From NCBI GenBank assembly GCA_011947345.1, contig JAAVTG010000796.1, positions 49,835-113,834 on the forward strand: a DNA stretch of 64,000 bases. Reading direction: 5' to 3'. The notes under the pieces were generated by a model. The model did no database searches. It saw only the letters and a list, made by a program, of their open reading frames with translations, and was not told the DNA's origin. This document shows, in pieces, positions 20,284-31,316 of the stretch (positions are counted from its first letter, which is position 1; each line of letters starts with the position of its first letter). This DNA is from Phytophthora quininea. Its lineage: Eukaryota > Oomycota > Peronosporomycetes > Peronosporales > Peronosporaceae. Made by a program: the position numbers and the translations under genes.

Positions 20284-21246
20284 ATGTCCGAGTATATTGC
20301 AGTTGCAGCCCACTTCAGAGGGCTCAAGCACGAACGCAACGTCACGTGGAAGGCTTTCGCTGCGATCCCCGTGCTGACGTTGGGACTCATCGGACTCGTG
20401 GCTTTGGATGTGTCCATGGAGACATACGTTATCTCGAGAGCTTCAACGTCTGCTCTATTGAGCTCTGAAGTCTGCACGCCACGAGTGATCAACGCCAGGA
20501 ACGTCGAATACCATTCCGATCACCCGTTCTACTCGACACTCAAGGACATGAACCCACCACCATCACCAGAGTTTCGAGACGACCACACCATCCTCTGCAA
20601 CGAGTGGACTCGACACCTGGCCCAGTTCAGCTACTGCTTGCCCATTTCAGGTCGCAAGGACACTCCGTTCTGCACGAAACCCGACCGACTGGACCTGGTT
20701 GATACGTCCAAGCCGATCTGCTACGCGAGTGTGTTGCACATGCTGTTGGTGGAAGTGTTCGAAGAGCTGCAAGCCACTGGGAACGCTCCGTTCCTTGCTT
20801 TTGGCTCTTTACTTGGAGCTGTCCGCGATGAGTCGGTGATTCCTTTCACCGAGGACAGCGATATTGGATTCGTTGGCGAACTACAGGAGTCGAGCGTGTT
20901 GAAGGAGGCGTTGTGGAGGAAAGGGTATCACATGTTCCAGACCAAGATTTGGCGGGTCTGCGTGGCTCCGACACACCCTCTTGCTGGTCGTTTGTACGAC
21001 CAGAGCTTGCCGATTACAGACGAATACACTGTGCCATACCTGGACATGTACTCCATGAAGCAACAGGATAACGGCGACTGGGACCTGCAAGAACTCAAAG
21101 GCAGAAACCTCCCGGATGACCGAGTGCAGCCCTTTGCAAACGTGACGGTGAATGGCATGCAGTTCGATACTGTACATGACCCTAAGTACTTTTTGAGGAA
21201 AGCGTACGGCTCGGACTTCATGACACCGAAGCTACGAGAGAAATAG
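20284..21246 (+). CDS. LicD/fukutin-type membrane phosphotransferase (copy L, intact chimera)
   Basis: An uninterrupted 320-residue protein from MSEYIAVAAHFRG. The promoter, N-terminus, transmembrane segment (AIPVLTLGLIGLVALDV) and stem are those of copy F. From LYDQSLPITDEY to the end (DFMTPKLREK) it follows copy E. The switch falls within the E/F near-identical arm, between about 20570 and 21010. All motifs are present: YCLPISGRKDTPFC, FGSLLGAVRDESV, EDSD, WRVCVAPTHPLAG, YLDMYSM. The frame is open much further upstream (to 19819), but only because the GH78 duplicate is read in another frame. Copy L shows what E would encode without its four deletions. Confidence 0.87.
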   Translation: MSEYIAVAAHFRGLKHERNVTWKAFAAIPVLTLGLIGLVALDVSMETYVISRASTSALLSSEVCTPRVINARNVEYHSDHPFYSTLKDMNPPPSPEFRDDHTILCNEWTRHLAQFSYCLPISGRKDTPFCTKPDRLDLVDTSKPICYASVLHMLLVEVFEELQATGNAPFLAFGSLLGAVRDESVIPFTEDSDIGFVGELQESSVLKEALWRKGYHMFQTKIWRVCVAPTHPLAGRLYDQSLPITDEYTVPYLDMYSMKQQDNGDWDLQELKGRNLPDDRVQPFANVTVNGMQFDTVHDPKYFLRKAYGSDFMTPKLREK

Positions 21247-21291
21247 AGTGGCAAAATATTCATTGATGCTGTGGTTTTGCTGCTGGAAAGT

Positions 21292-21618
21292 TCATTCGCG
21301 GGGCTTTGGCGTCGTGTAGTCGTCCCCGTACATTTTCGTCAGAAAGAACTCGGGATCGTGCACGGTGTCGAACAGCATCCCGTTGAGAAATAGCTGCGAA
21401 AATGGTTGTGCTTTGTTGTCAGGCAACTGGCCTTTGTAACCCTGCAGGTCCCAGTCTGCATCGTCTCGCTGCTTCATGGAGTACAAATTCAAGTACGGCA
21501 CGGCATGCTTTTTCGTAAGCAGCAAGCTCTGGTCGTACAAATGACCAGCAAGAGGGTGTGTCGGTGCCACGCAGACCCGCCAAATCTTGGTCTGGAACAT
21601 GTGATACCCTTCCTCTTT
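21292..21618 (-). pseudogene. LicD fragment M (copy F C-terminus only)
   Basis: Encodes only the last about 105 residues of a copy-F type protein, from GYHMFQTKIWRVCVAPTH to YGDDYTTPKPRE, convergent with copy L. Similarity ends abruptly at about 21613-21618. The open frame runs on to 21783 through unrelated sequence. It lacks the membrane anchor and the catalytic core, so it is non-functional. Confidence 0.85.
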
Positions 21619-22689
21619 GACGTGAAAATCCTTTGTGCTGTCAGCAGCGCCAGCAGTAATGAATTTGGTTGCAGAGTGAAGTAGCCGTCTACTAAATATA
21701 AATTGATCTACTTGCACAGTTCCGGTCGAATCATAGAGTAGTTTGTACTGTGCTGTAGCGAAATTGTCAAAATCCGCTTTCACTTCGCTTAGATACCGAC
21801 TAACGGTAGGGTGTACTTCGATACCCGTGGAGATGCTTTTACAGACTTAGTCTTCTCTGCCTTGTTCTGAAGCATCACGGTCAACCCCTGGTGACAAGTG
21901 CAAGGGGGCTATGCTTCGAGGATGCTTGGCCGGTTGAGATTGAATATCTTGGCGAGACGTGGGAGGGCTGACTCAGCACAGGAATCTTCACTCTGCATCG
22001 TAGGGGATTACTGTGACGGAATTGCCGTCAGCGACAACATGTTGCAGACGACAACCCCGTCAATACGTTTTGAGACTATCCAGATTATGCTGGATAGCTG
22101 GCTATCTTTATGGTAGTAAACATACATACATAAAGCGTTCCTATTGGTCGAGGGCTTCAAGTTCAAGATTACACCTTCTAGGTGTCTCAAGAACGTCCCA
22201 TAATCTTTACTCTGATTGGCTCTTAAATTCTACGGATTTGAAAGAATCCAGTTATTGATGGATTCTTGATTATGGGACGCATCAAGAAGATTCAAGATTC
22301 GAGCTACGTTTCCAGTTAGGAGCTGTTCATTGGTAGATCTAGGATTTCATATGGACTTAGAGAATTGATAGGCTTTAGGATGGGAACTGGATTTCCCTTT
22401 GCGTTTCCCCAACGCGCGCTAGCAAGATAAACCCGCCAGATCAATCTCACTTCTCAATTCTACTTCCAGGGCCAAGGCGCCTCCTCCAGCTGCGCCACCG
22501 CCAGTCTCCGCCGTTCGCCGTCTCCGCCAACTCGTCGCCGCCGCCGTCTCGCCCCAACGCTCCTCGCCCGCGCTATTACAAGATTGGAGTCTGGTGTCTG
22601 GATCCAAGATCCAGACAGGGGTTCCTTGAGCTGTGTGTTGCGGGTCCTTTTCGTACTTGAATGCTTCCAATAGCGTGGTTCTTGTATAG
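21619..22689. other. Intergenic with a small inverted repeat
   Basis: No gene recognised. A perfect 12-base inverted repeat (cgtcccataatc 22194-22205; gattatgggacg 22268-22279) with related flanks may be a small non-autonomous element. About 22440-22590 is GC-rich and would encode a Pro/Ala/Arg-rich stretch of unknown meaning. Confidence 0.35.
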
Positions 22690-23021
22690 AACCAAATGCT
22701 GAAGCCTAAAGACACCGATTTGGATCCATACAAGCGCGTAAGTACAAATCCAATGTCTACTTGCAGCGGGGTTGCACGGACACCGAGGAAAACGCAGGAC
22801 TCCTCCCGTGATCCTGGGTCCCTTTTCGTCGATCCTGAATTCTGGGAAAGTACTTCGCCACAGTACGTTTGGCTAGAACTTACGCAGCTATGAATAGAGG
22901 ATGTACGAGATGCTATTGATCCTTTTGATGCCTCTGCGTGTGGTAAAGAGAAGGTTTGTTTTGAGAGAAATACTGACAGCGATAATATCGTTCAAAGAGC
23001 AGTGATACAAGGACCGTGCAG
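22690..23021 (+). pseudogene. Unrecognised coding-like fragment with one in-frame stop
   Basis: One frame reads PKDTDLDPYKRVSTNP through DPEFWESTSPQYVWLELTQL, a TGA, then EDVRDAIDPFDASACGKEK to QRAVIQGPCR. Composition is protein-like across the stop. It ends at tgcaggtatgt, which could be a 5' splice site. I do not recognise the family. It may be a gene relic or part of an old transposon. Confidence 0.25.
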
Positions 23022-23849
23022 GTATGTGGCTCAGTGATTTCGGGATATGAGTCCGAGGTATGTGTAGACAGACTACATAGCAGCGTGGTGATCCCCGGAA
23101 AAATAAGCTTCTCCGGGCAGCGTACCGAACCTGCTACTCACCAACAAAGGTTATGTATTCCTTGGGAGGCGCTTGATAGAGTGCTGCACGCCGCCGGGCA
23201 ACGGGCGACAGCTGTGGTTGGTTGCTGTCACCTACGTCCTGCAGTCGTTTACACAATGCTTGAATATACTCGACATTAGCTGATTGGTTCTTCATGTTCT
23301 CTTTAATTTACCCGCCACTAAACGCAAACTAGTTCTCCATTCACATGCATAGGACTGTTGCTCCCTTTCGTCCTTGGCGCACTTCGGTGGAGGCAGTATT
23401 CCTTGTTGAGCCATTGTCTGGTGTTGCTGATTCGAGGTTGTTGTCCTGCTCAGTTTCGCTATCCTCTCCTGACTTGTGTGCTGTGGCGGCCAAGACGGCT
23501 GTCGTGTGTGCGGCTGTTTCCGCTGGGTGATGTAATCAAGATAGAATGTATTCCTTCCAAATCTGAAAATATATCTTTTAACTTATTGGAAAATGTAGCG
23601 CGTCCAAAATGTTTGACTATCTAAGAATTAATCTTTGAGGCGCCTTGTAATTTCATTCATTTCCATATTTTTAAAAGATGGACAACCTTGTTCCCTACCT
23701 AGACTCTGGTGGTGAACTCTCGAAAATTCCCCGACTCCAGCAAGGTGACCCCTCAGCTCGGAAAGAGAACCTACCAAGGCTATACTCTACGCGTGGAGAG
23801 GCGCGTAGCCTGGGTCACTAATCCCAGGAAGCAGGACAGCCTGTCAACT
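23022..23849. other. Unassigned region before LINE 1
   Basis: Contains no recognisable gene. A short hairpin (ccccgg ... tccggg) lies near 23093-23120. The 5' boundary of the following LINE is probably somewhere near 23680-23850 but could not be fixed. Confidence 0.35.
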
Positions 23850-26214
23850 ATGGATCATCAAGATCGGCCTCCCGACCCAACGCAAAAGTCGGAGAGACAC
23901 CCCGTGGCCGCAATCTCTCCAGCAATGGAGGAAGCAGCAGGAGAGCGGCCCAAGCAAGAAGTGCCCAGCACAGCCAACACGACTGCAGCGGAAGCAACCC
24001 GATGGAACACCCAACTCCGAAACAAAAGAAAAAAGTACGTTCCCCAGTGTCTATAGGTTCCAATAATGCTGACCAGCGCACGGACTCTCTAAAGCTCAAG
24101 GAAAAACATCAAAAACGGCTCGTGCGGTAGTCCCTACTACTACCAGACGGCCGACGAATGGCTCCTCAACTAGAGAAACTGGTGACGGAAAGGCTTCCTT
24201 CGTCAAGTTGGTTGAATACTTGAGATACTGAGCTCAACCAGAATATGTCTACCAGCTGGTAGTTCGTATTCACGAACTAGCACGGATCCGCCGCTTTACC
24301 GCGTACAAGAACAGCATATCGACTCAAGAAATTGAAGAAAAAGAAAGACTGAAGAAGCAATGGATTGATGAAGTGCCCGTGAAACTACGAGATCGCAATT
24401 CATCAACACGGCAGAATGGAATTACTCTAGCATGAGTGATACGACGCAACTTTTTCGCACCCTGCATGACTGAATTATTTCGAAAAAAAATCTAAAAAGG
24501 AACTAGAGCAGCGGCTACGATTTTTCAACTTCCTCAACAAACCTGAACAAACGGCATACATGCAAATGTCGACGACCGGACAGCAAAAGAGCTACAAGGA
24601 TGCGTTGTCTGGAGCTGTGGGGCTGAAAAGCGCAGTAGATCTGGATAAGATCTCCAATAAGATGTACTGGTTCGTACTGTAACGAAACAGGGAACTCTGC
24701 GGCGCAAGCTGCGTGGTATGACAAATGAAGAAAGAGACGTCATAAATATAGTTCTTTCGCAGAAAATGGAGCTTCCAGGACCCCCACCTTTCCTATCTGA
24801 GGTTTTTACCCCGACGCAAGTGGCGATTATCGTAGAATTGCTGTGTGAGCAAGAATATCCCCTCTACGGCCAATTGTCTCCAGGTCATTTTCATCGAGAA
24901 GGCATTGGACAAAGTGGACTTTTTCAGTTAGTGGATGCAGGCGATGCAGCAGTCAGCGATCAACGCCAACAAGTCCAACAGCTCACGGCAGACATCGCTC
25001 GAATGGAGTTCAATGCCGAAACCTGAGTAGTCACCCTGTTTATTTTTATGGCAGCAGAATAGCTAAGAAATGGGTTGAAATAATATGCCCTTTCGATAAG
25101 AGAGGGCTGCAGCTAGTCGACTACACAGAAGCTCGACAACAACAACCAGATGCATACCTCCGGATAGACACGTATCGCTTTACCTTGATACTGCAGCGAG
25201 GTAAAATGTCACCGACGGAGATATATCAACTGCTGGCTGAGAATCTTTAATTAAATGTAGTGGATCTCAAGCATCCATGCCTGAACGACCTGGCAAGTGG
25301 GAAAGAAATATGGGAGGTTGTACTCGATGGTCCAAAATGCCCAGAAATCTTGCAGCGATACACACGTATTCAACTGCCCGGTGCTGAACTGGTAATTCAT
25401 CACAGCGATGTTTAATGCTCACCTGCCATGCACAAAATGCAGGAGTTGGTGGCGCTCGTACATGCGCTGTACAACAAAAGAAGAAGATAGGTCAAGCGCC
25501 ACCCAGAATTTCTCAATGCGGATATTAAACTGGCAACACGCGTCTCGGGTCCAGACTCAAACTGCAGCACCAATAACAAACGCGTACTAGCTACAACAAT
25601 TTTGGGGACTGTCGAGGAAACTCCTAACTGCAATGTGGTGTCAAAAATGAAGTGCACGCTTGGGCAAGACATAACTGATACCAAGCAGCAAATGGTTATG
25701 GAAAATGGACTATCAAGTACACTGGTTGGTCTTACGAGTAGATGTGGTAACCCAGAAAGCTGTGAATTAGCTCATCAGGATGACGGCATGGACGTGGAGG
25801 ATACTACCTCCGATGCTAATGCGGCAACTAAAGGGGTGCGACAGAAGACAAACCAAATTTCTATTCCCAGGAAGACAAGAGGCACGGCACGGCCGAGAAA
25901 GCCGCCCACTCTCCCCAAATGATTCGGCAACAACGACGCTGAAACGAGTAAGAGCTAACACGGAGAATGATTTGAATGTGGATGTAGTCACGCTGAAATC
26001 TGAGACTCCAAGCCCAGCTGTTAAAACTCTCCATTGCGTAGTGATGAAGCAGCTTTCAGGTCGAAGAGATTTAAAAATCAAGCGCACAAGACCGAATACA
26101 ACGGAGTGCTCAGTTGTAATGCCAGATGCTCCCTCAGCGTCAACACGAAAACAGTTTAAAGAACAATCGCTTTTTGACATATTTGGGGCCGGAGTTGACT
26201 CACCACAAGATTGA
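23850..26214 (+). pseudogene. LINE 1 ORF1-like region
   Basis: Begins at MDHQDRPPDPTQ and continues through several frames. Recognisable stretches are TNEERDVINIVLSQKMELPG (24721-) and a later IDTYRFTLILQRGKM near 25160. A Lys/Arg-rich part ends in FDIFGAGVDSPQD at about 26214. It is rich in Gln and charged residues, as in RNA-binding ORF1 proteins, but no zinc knuckle was found. It is broken by more than four stops or shifts. The assignment follows from its position directly upstream of the enzymatic ORF. Confidence 0.45.
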
Positions 26215-26223
26215 AACACCGCT

Positions 26224-27569
26224 ATGGAAGATGCAGAGGTGGTGCAGCAACCAGAACCATGTCGAGATCACAAAATTACTACCGAGAACCTACACGGTGA
26301 GATTGATCTGGTTAAGACAATAGCCCCACCAAAAACGCATAAACTGGCAGATTGGGTTCCAGCAGTAGGTGGCAATATTATGGGTGTAGAAGAAAACGGA
26401 CAATGTGGATGCATGGCGCTCTTTGCTGCTACTCACATTGTCAACAGTATGCTGGATATGGATGCGCGACAAGTATCTGAAGCCACAGACTTGAAGAAAC
26501 GAGTATTAAGCGTGCTTATTGCTAAGTTACCAGAGCTGATTGAATCGGAAGCCATCGATTTGTCAACGGAACAAGGTGCTATTGCCATAGATACCCCGGG
26601 TTCGCGGTCCGCAGACAATTTGGTCCTCTTTGGGATGAGGAAAGAAACGGAGTGTAGACGTCCAGGTCTCCACCAATTGCTGGGTCGGATCCACTGTTTT
26701 AAAAAGTGCTGCTGTACATCTTAGAGAATCCGTGTATGTTATTTAGCGGGTCTGTCGAGCGTCCACGAGGTAAGTTGGTGCAGTCACGATCAGGTGACGA
26801 GTCACAGCTAAACGTAACACGCAACTTTGTTGATTCCTTAGGCTGCCTCGCTCTTCTGTTGCTGTTGCTTCCGCTCCCGGGAACGTTTTAGAGAGTGAGC
26901 TTGGCGCCGACATTCATTGCCCAGTAGCATTGGTGAGGATCGTGGATGGTGCAACAGTCCCAAAGGCGGCAGCACTCCTAGACTTCCTGTCGCTGGTCCT
27001 GTCGCTGCTGTGGCAGCCACCTAGCTGGCTCGGCCCATCGGCGCGGTGGCTCCAGCCACGGGCTCCGAGTTCGCATCTCAACATTGTACGTGCTTGATGT
27101 TCACGAAGACACCAGTGTGCACCTCGGTATCTATGCCTACAAAAACACATTACGTGCTGAACAAAATATGAATGGCCTACCATACCTCATCAATATTGAT
27201 GCTGACCGCGGGATGGACTTACTGAAAAAGCTGGAAGCAGCGCAAGTACTTCCTGTGATACTAATATTAAAGCGAACGATTAATACGGCTGGAAACCATT
27301 TCCAAGCATTAACCTTCCCGACTACGAGGGCATCAGGCCTCACCGACCCAGCCGAATACGATCGAATGATACAGTGTCACCAACAGCTACTGGCGGACAA
27401 GGGAATCATTCTAAACGCCGGTCGGAAATGCTGCATCAAGACGTTAGCGATGCAAGCCAAAGGAGTTGTTAATAAAGCGAGGAAAAACATAGCACGTCAG
27501 GAACGTGATAAGTCCTTACCAGTCCCAAGAATCCATGAAGATCTTGGTGGCGAAGCACAACAGTGCTAG
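26224..27569 (+). pseudogene. LINE 1 OTU-like cysteine protease region, interrupted
   Basis: The translation gives GGNIMGVEENGQCGCMALFA, similar to the OTU Asp-Gly-Asn-Cys loop with a candidate catalytic Cys. About 150-200 coding residues later comes VLPVILILKRTINTAGNHFQ, with a candidate catalytic His before an aromatic residue, as in OTU proteases. Between them, about 26640-27080 is an insertion of different composition with no similarity to the domain. Proteases of this class occur in some LINE polyproteins. The call is tentative because only the two end motifs are seen. Confidence 0.45.
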
Positions 27570-27620
27570 TGGGGAAACCAAGAAGTTTCGCACAGAGAGG
27601 TAAAGCTCAGACCTCTTTAA

Positions 27621-28573
27621 GTGCTTTTTATCGGAGATTGTCTGAAGAAGAACGGGAGCGGCGGACGCGACGCAATTTTCGCCATTTCCGATCCAAAAGA
27701 CGAGCAAACATTACATGCATACCGAGAAAAAGAGAGCAGTTGCCGCTTCAAAGCCCTCTTTGATGACTATGCATATGGCCTCGTCACGTACAATGTATGT
27801 GGCTTGGCTTCTTCTATTAACCAGCTTTCGCAATTATTTCATGGACATCGGGAACATCATGGAAATGGACTGAATGACATTATCCTACTTCAGGAAACCC
27901 ACTTGAACGACGATGAAATCAGACTAGCAGAAAAATACTACAAATCGGTGTGGGGATACAAGCAATCAGCCAACTCCATCGTTTCCTTTTGGGCTGCTGC
28001 AGGTGACACCAAGAAGGAGAGACATGGGGAGTGGCAATACTCATTAACCCACACGGAGCTATCAAAAATGCAAGACCTTGGAACCACGAATCATGGGCTG
28101 CAAACACACAGTATGTACGCTGCTCGCTACAAGATGAAGAGCTGATCACAGTGAACATTTATGCTCCTTCGGAACCACGCGAGAGAAAGCTATTTTTCCT
28201 GCGGTTGTTACCTCTTAAATTTCCCCAGAATGTGCAAGTGCTCATGGGTGGAGATTTTAGCTGCGTCCTGGATCGTCTTTATGACAGACGTACTACTGCT
28301 TCCCTCGGTGATGTTGGCTCTCAGGAGCTGCAACACCGGATTGAAAAATACTCAGTTGGTAGATGCAGCAGAACGGTACAACCCCTCAGCCACGGACACG
28401 ATTTCTCGAAATCAATTTGCCGGAACTCATCACACATACTACTATACGCTCCGGAATGGTCAACAAGGGTCGAGTCGACTCGATCGGTGGTATTTGTCTT
28501 CATCGCTGACACCATGGGTCAAACACGTTCAAACGACAACATGTCCATTCAATTCCGATCATCAAGGGTTTAA
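27621..28573 (+). pseudogene. LINE 1 APE-type endonuclease domain
   Basis: Motifs in order are YGLVTYNVCGLASS, DIILLQETHLNDDE, then after a shift GVAILINPHG, TVNIYAPSEPRERK and MGGDFSCVLD. A further LDRWYLSSSL and SDHQGF follow in the next frame. These are the apurinic-like endonuclease landmarks (catalytic Glu in QETH, Asp in GGDF, SDH) that nick target DNA for target-primed reverse transcription. At least two frame changes break it. Confidence 0.7.
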
Positions 28574-30180
28574 TGCACCTGTAAAACAAACAATCGCCTT
28601 TGTGCATCAAGCGATAATCCAAAATTTTCTAATGCCTCACTACATGAACTCCGCTGCCGACCATTTGATATCCACGAGACTAGCCGATTTTGCTCAACAA
28701 ACTCAGGATTGTGAATTCATGGAAGCTGACTCGGTGGCAACCTCGTGGGATACTTTCAAAACTTCACTACGTGCAGAAATCGGAAAACTAAAAACACGAT
28801 GCCGCCGAAAGTTGTCGCGCGGTTACCGGCAACGCATTCGACGCTTGACAGCCAAACCGCGTAAACTAGATCAAGCCCAACACCAACCTTCAGACTCTAC
28901 AAGTAGGACAAGTATCATTCAGCAAATACGAGCCCTTCAGGCCCAAACGCGACTCTCACGTCAAAGGAAGCTCACAAGACAGCACGCCTGGAATAATCGA
29001 TCGTCCTCAAAATTTTCTATCGCAGAATATGCACGAAGTTCGGCGATAACATTATTCATCACCTCACACCTGCAAATGAGTCAGTGCCAAGACACTGTAC
29101 AGACAAAGCGAACATCCTCGCTGATGCATGGTTTCCTGTGATGAATAGTGATACTACAGACCCGGACCTAATTGACGAGTATGTTGAAAAATTTCGGCAG
29201 AAATAGGAACTGGTAGACTTAAGTGACATGGACGCACGAATCACAGAAGCAGGGAGGAAAATCCACACAGCCATAAATCTTTTCGAGGTTGCCAAACTTG
29301 TTTGCAAGGACTCCTCAGATCTCACGGTAGCCGAAGCTTTACTATTAGATTTTGCGAAAGCCTACAATACTTTGAATCGTATCTTCTTACTGAAAGTTCT
29401 AAAGGCCAAAGGTTTTGGAAGCGATAACACACTCTAACACATCGGCAACCTTTTTGGCGAATGGGTTTCCATCTGCACCAATCCCAGTTTCCAGAGGGAT
29501 ACGTCAAGGGTGCCCGCTGGCCCCACTGCTATTCCTTCTTGCGGTCAATTTACTTTACGATGAGATGGAAGCATCGGGAGATTCCTTTGGGATCAAACTG
29601 ATTGGAAAGGAAGGAGTTTTTCGATTATGTGTAGCTGGTTACGCAGATGACACAGCCATCTACATTCGCTCCAGGAAAATGCAACCCGATATCATATCAG
29701 TAGTCAAGCGTTTTTCAGCGTGTTCTGGTCTGCAAGTTAACATTGACAAGTCCATAGTAATACCGCTGGCCCCTAGACCCCCGACTGTACTAGAAGAGGC
29801 CACAGCCATAACGCCCATTGGATTGCACATGGAGGGCCGATACCTTGGCCATTGGGCTGGAAATGGAAATACTACTCTGAAGACATGGAAAAGAGCTTTT
29901 GCGGCACTCACAACATGACTAGTCTTGGCGATAGATAAAACGAATTCAGTCCCCCAGCGAGTTGACATCGTGAGCGCAATAATTATTCCGAAGCCGCTTT
30001 ACGTAGCCCGGCATACGTTGCCACCCCCAAAAATCGTAGAGGAAGCCGAACGAAGGATAAAAACTTTGTGTGGAACAGCCCTTTCGCTATACCAGAATCG
30101 CGGACTAGAGAATGGATTAGCTCGGAAGCCTTGGAATTGCCAAAAAATGGTGGAGGGCTTGCTTTGCCGAACCTGAAAAG
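28574..30180 (+). pseudogene. LINE 1 reverse transcriptase domain
   Basis: Contains ALLLDFAKAYNTLNR (RT motif A with its Asp), SRGIRQGCPLAPLLFLLAVN (motif B) and CVAGYADDTAIYIRS (motif C, YADD), then GLQVNIDKS (thumb). Frames change near 29141, 29437 and 29918, and the linker between endonuclease and RT is Arg-rich. A typical LINE reverse transcriptase, no longer open. Confidence 0.75.
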
Positions 30181-31316
30181 TTGAACTGCATGCGATTAGC
30201 GCCCAAGTAGTTGGCGAATGGGCCATTGAAGAAAGCCACATTGAGAGGGTAGCTGGAGATATCCTTCGTTCACACGAACAGCTAGTAAATGCACGTATGA
30301 CTCCAAATTGGAGAACAAAATGGGCTGCGGAAATACATTCTTCCTTGGACGAATGGAAACCTGTGGATTGAGCGAAAATTAGCTTTACCACTTACTGATG
30401 CAATGACGGTCCTACAAACGAACACACTGACGAGATGTACTCCCACCCAAGGGGTATCATTCATATGGATTGAGGAGTGTTAGTTTGCGATATGCGGCCG
30501 CTGCTGCCCGACATTAATCGACTAGCGAGCATGCAACTTGAAAAGTTTGGCACCGTCATTGCCGAAGGCGTACAACACCAACTGCTGAAGAACTTGCCTT
30601 TCGACAACTGTAGGCGAGTAATGGGCCCCAATAGCAGGAGGTTTTCGTTTCTGGGCCTACAATCAACAACAATTGGCGAACTGATGAACCTAGAATGGAG
30701 ACAACCCGGTTTGGTCTGCTGGAGTAGCATCAAATATGCCTATTCGATGAACTCTGCTCTAGCTCACTAATTCAGAGAATAAGCCATCGAATTCCTGGTT
30801 GCTTTCCCACGCTTGCTGACAATCCAACATCGGGAAGATGCCGTCATAGTGAATCATAAATTGGACGATCCGCACCACGAATTTACACTCACTGAAAAGC
30901 GATCTATCATACTTGGGCCTCTGCTGACCCGGTATTATTTGCACACACAGAACCCCGCAACTGGATCAGGAAGTGGCAGCTTTCCTCAACGTCCCAAAAC
31001 ACACCGTCTGAACAGTGCCCTATTCTTGGGCAACGAGCATGTCGCCACTTTGGGCAGGAGAGTGTAGGTGGGGCCAAACCCGTAAGAAATACCGACGCGA
31101 GATAGGAAGAAAGAGGGCAAGTCTGGGAAAGCAGAGAATTAAAGCCGCAGCCCTCGCATTGGATAAGGAAACTGCAGAAATCGGGGCGGCTCTGAAGCCG
31201 GTGCCTTGGAGAAAGATTGGCAGTATTGTTGGTGCTTCAACCTACCAGACCACGCTCCTCTATCGCTTGAAACTACACGCTTTGCCAACGTGGAACAAAA
31301 ATGACGATGCTAATAT

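Larger units (their letters stand above)
19349..21618. repeat. Segmental duplication of the GH78 / LicD E-F locus, central spacer flipped
   Basis: 19349 to about 20990 is an inverted copy of 12914 to about 11270. About 20570 to 21618 is a direct copy of about 10270 to 11330. The two relations overlap in the E/F palindrome arm. The copy therefore has the flanks of one orientation with the E-F spacer in the other, as if the two loci were inversion isomers. The right edge ends abruptly at about 21613-21618, inside the arm. Confidence 0.8.
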
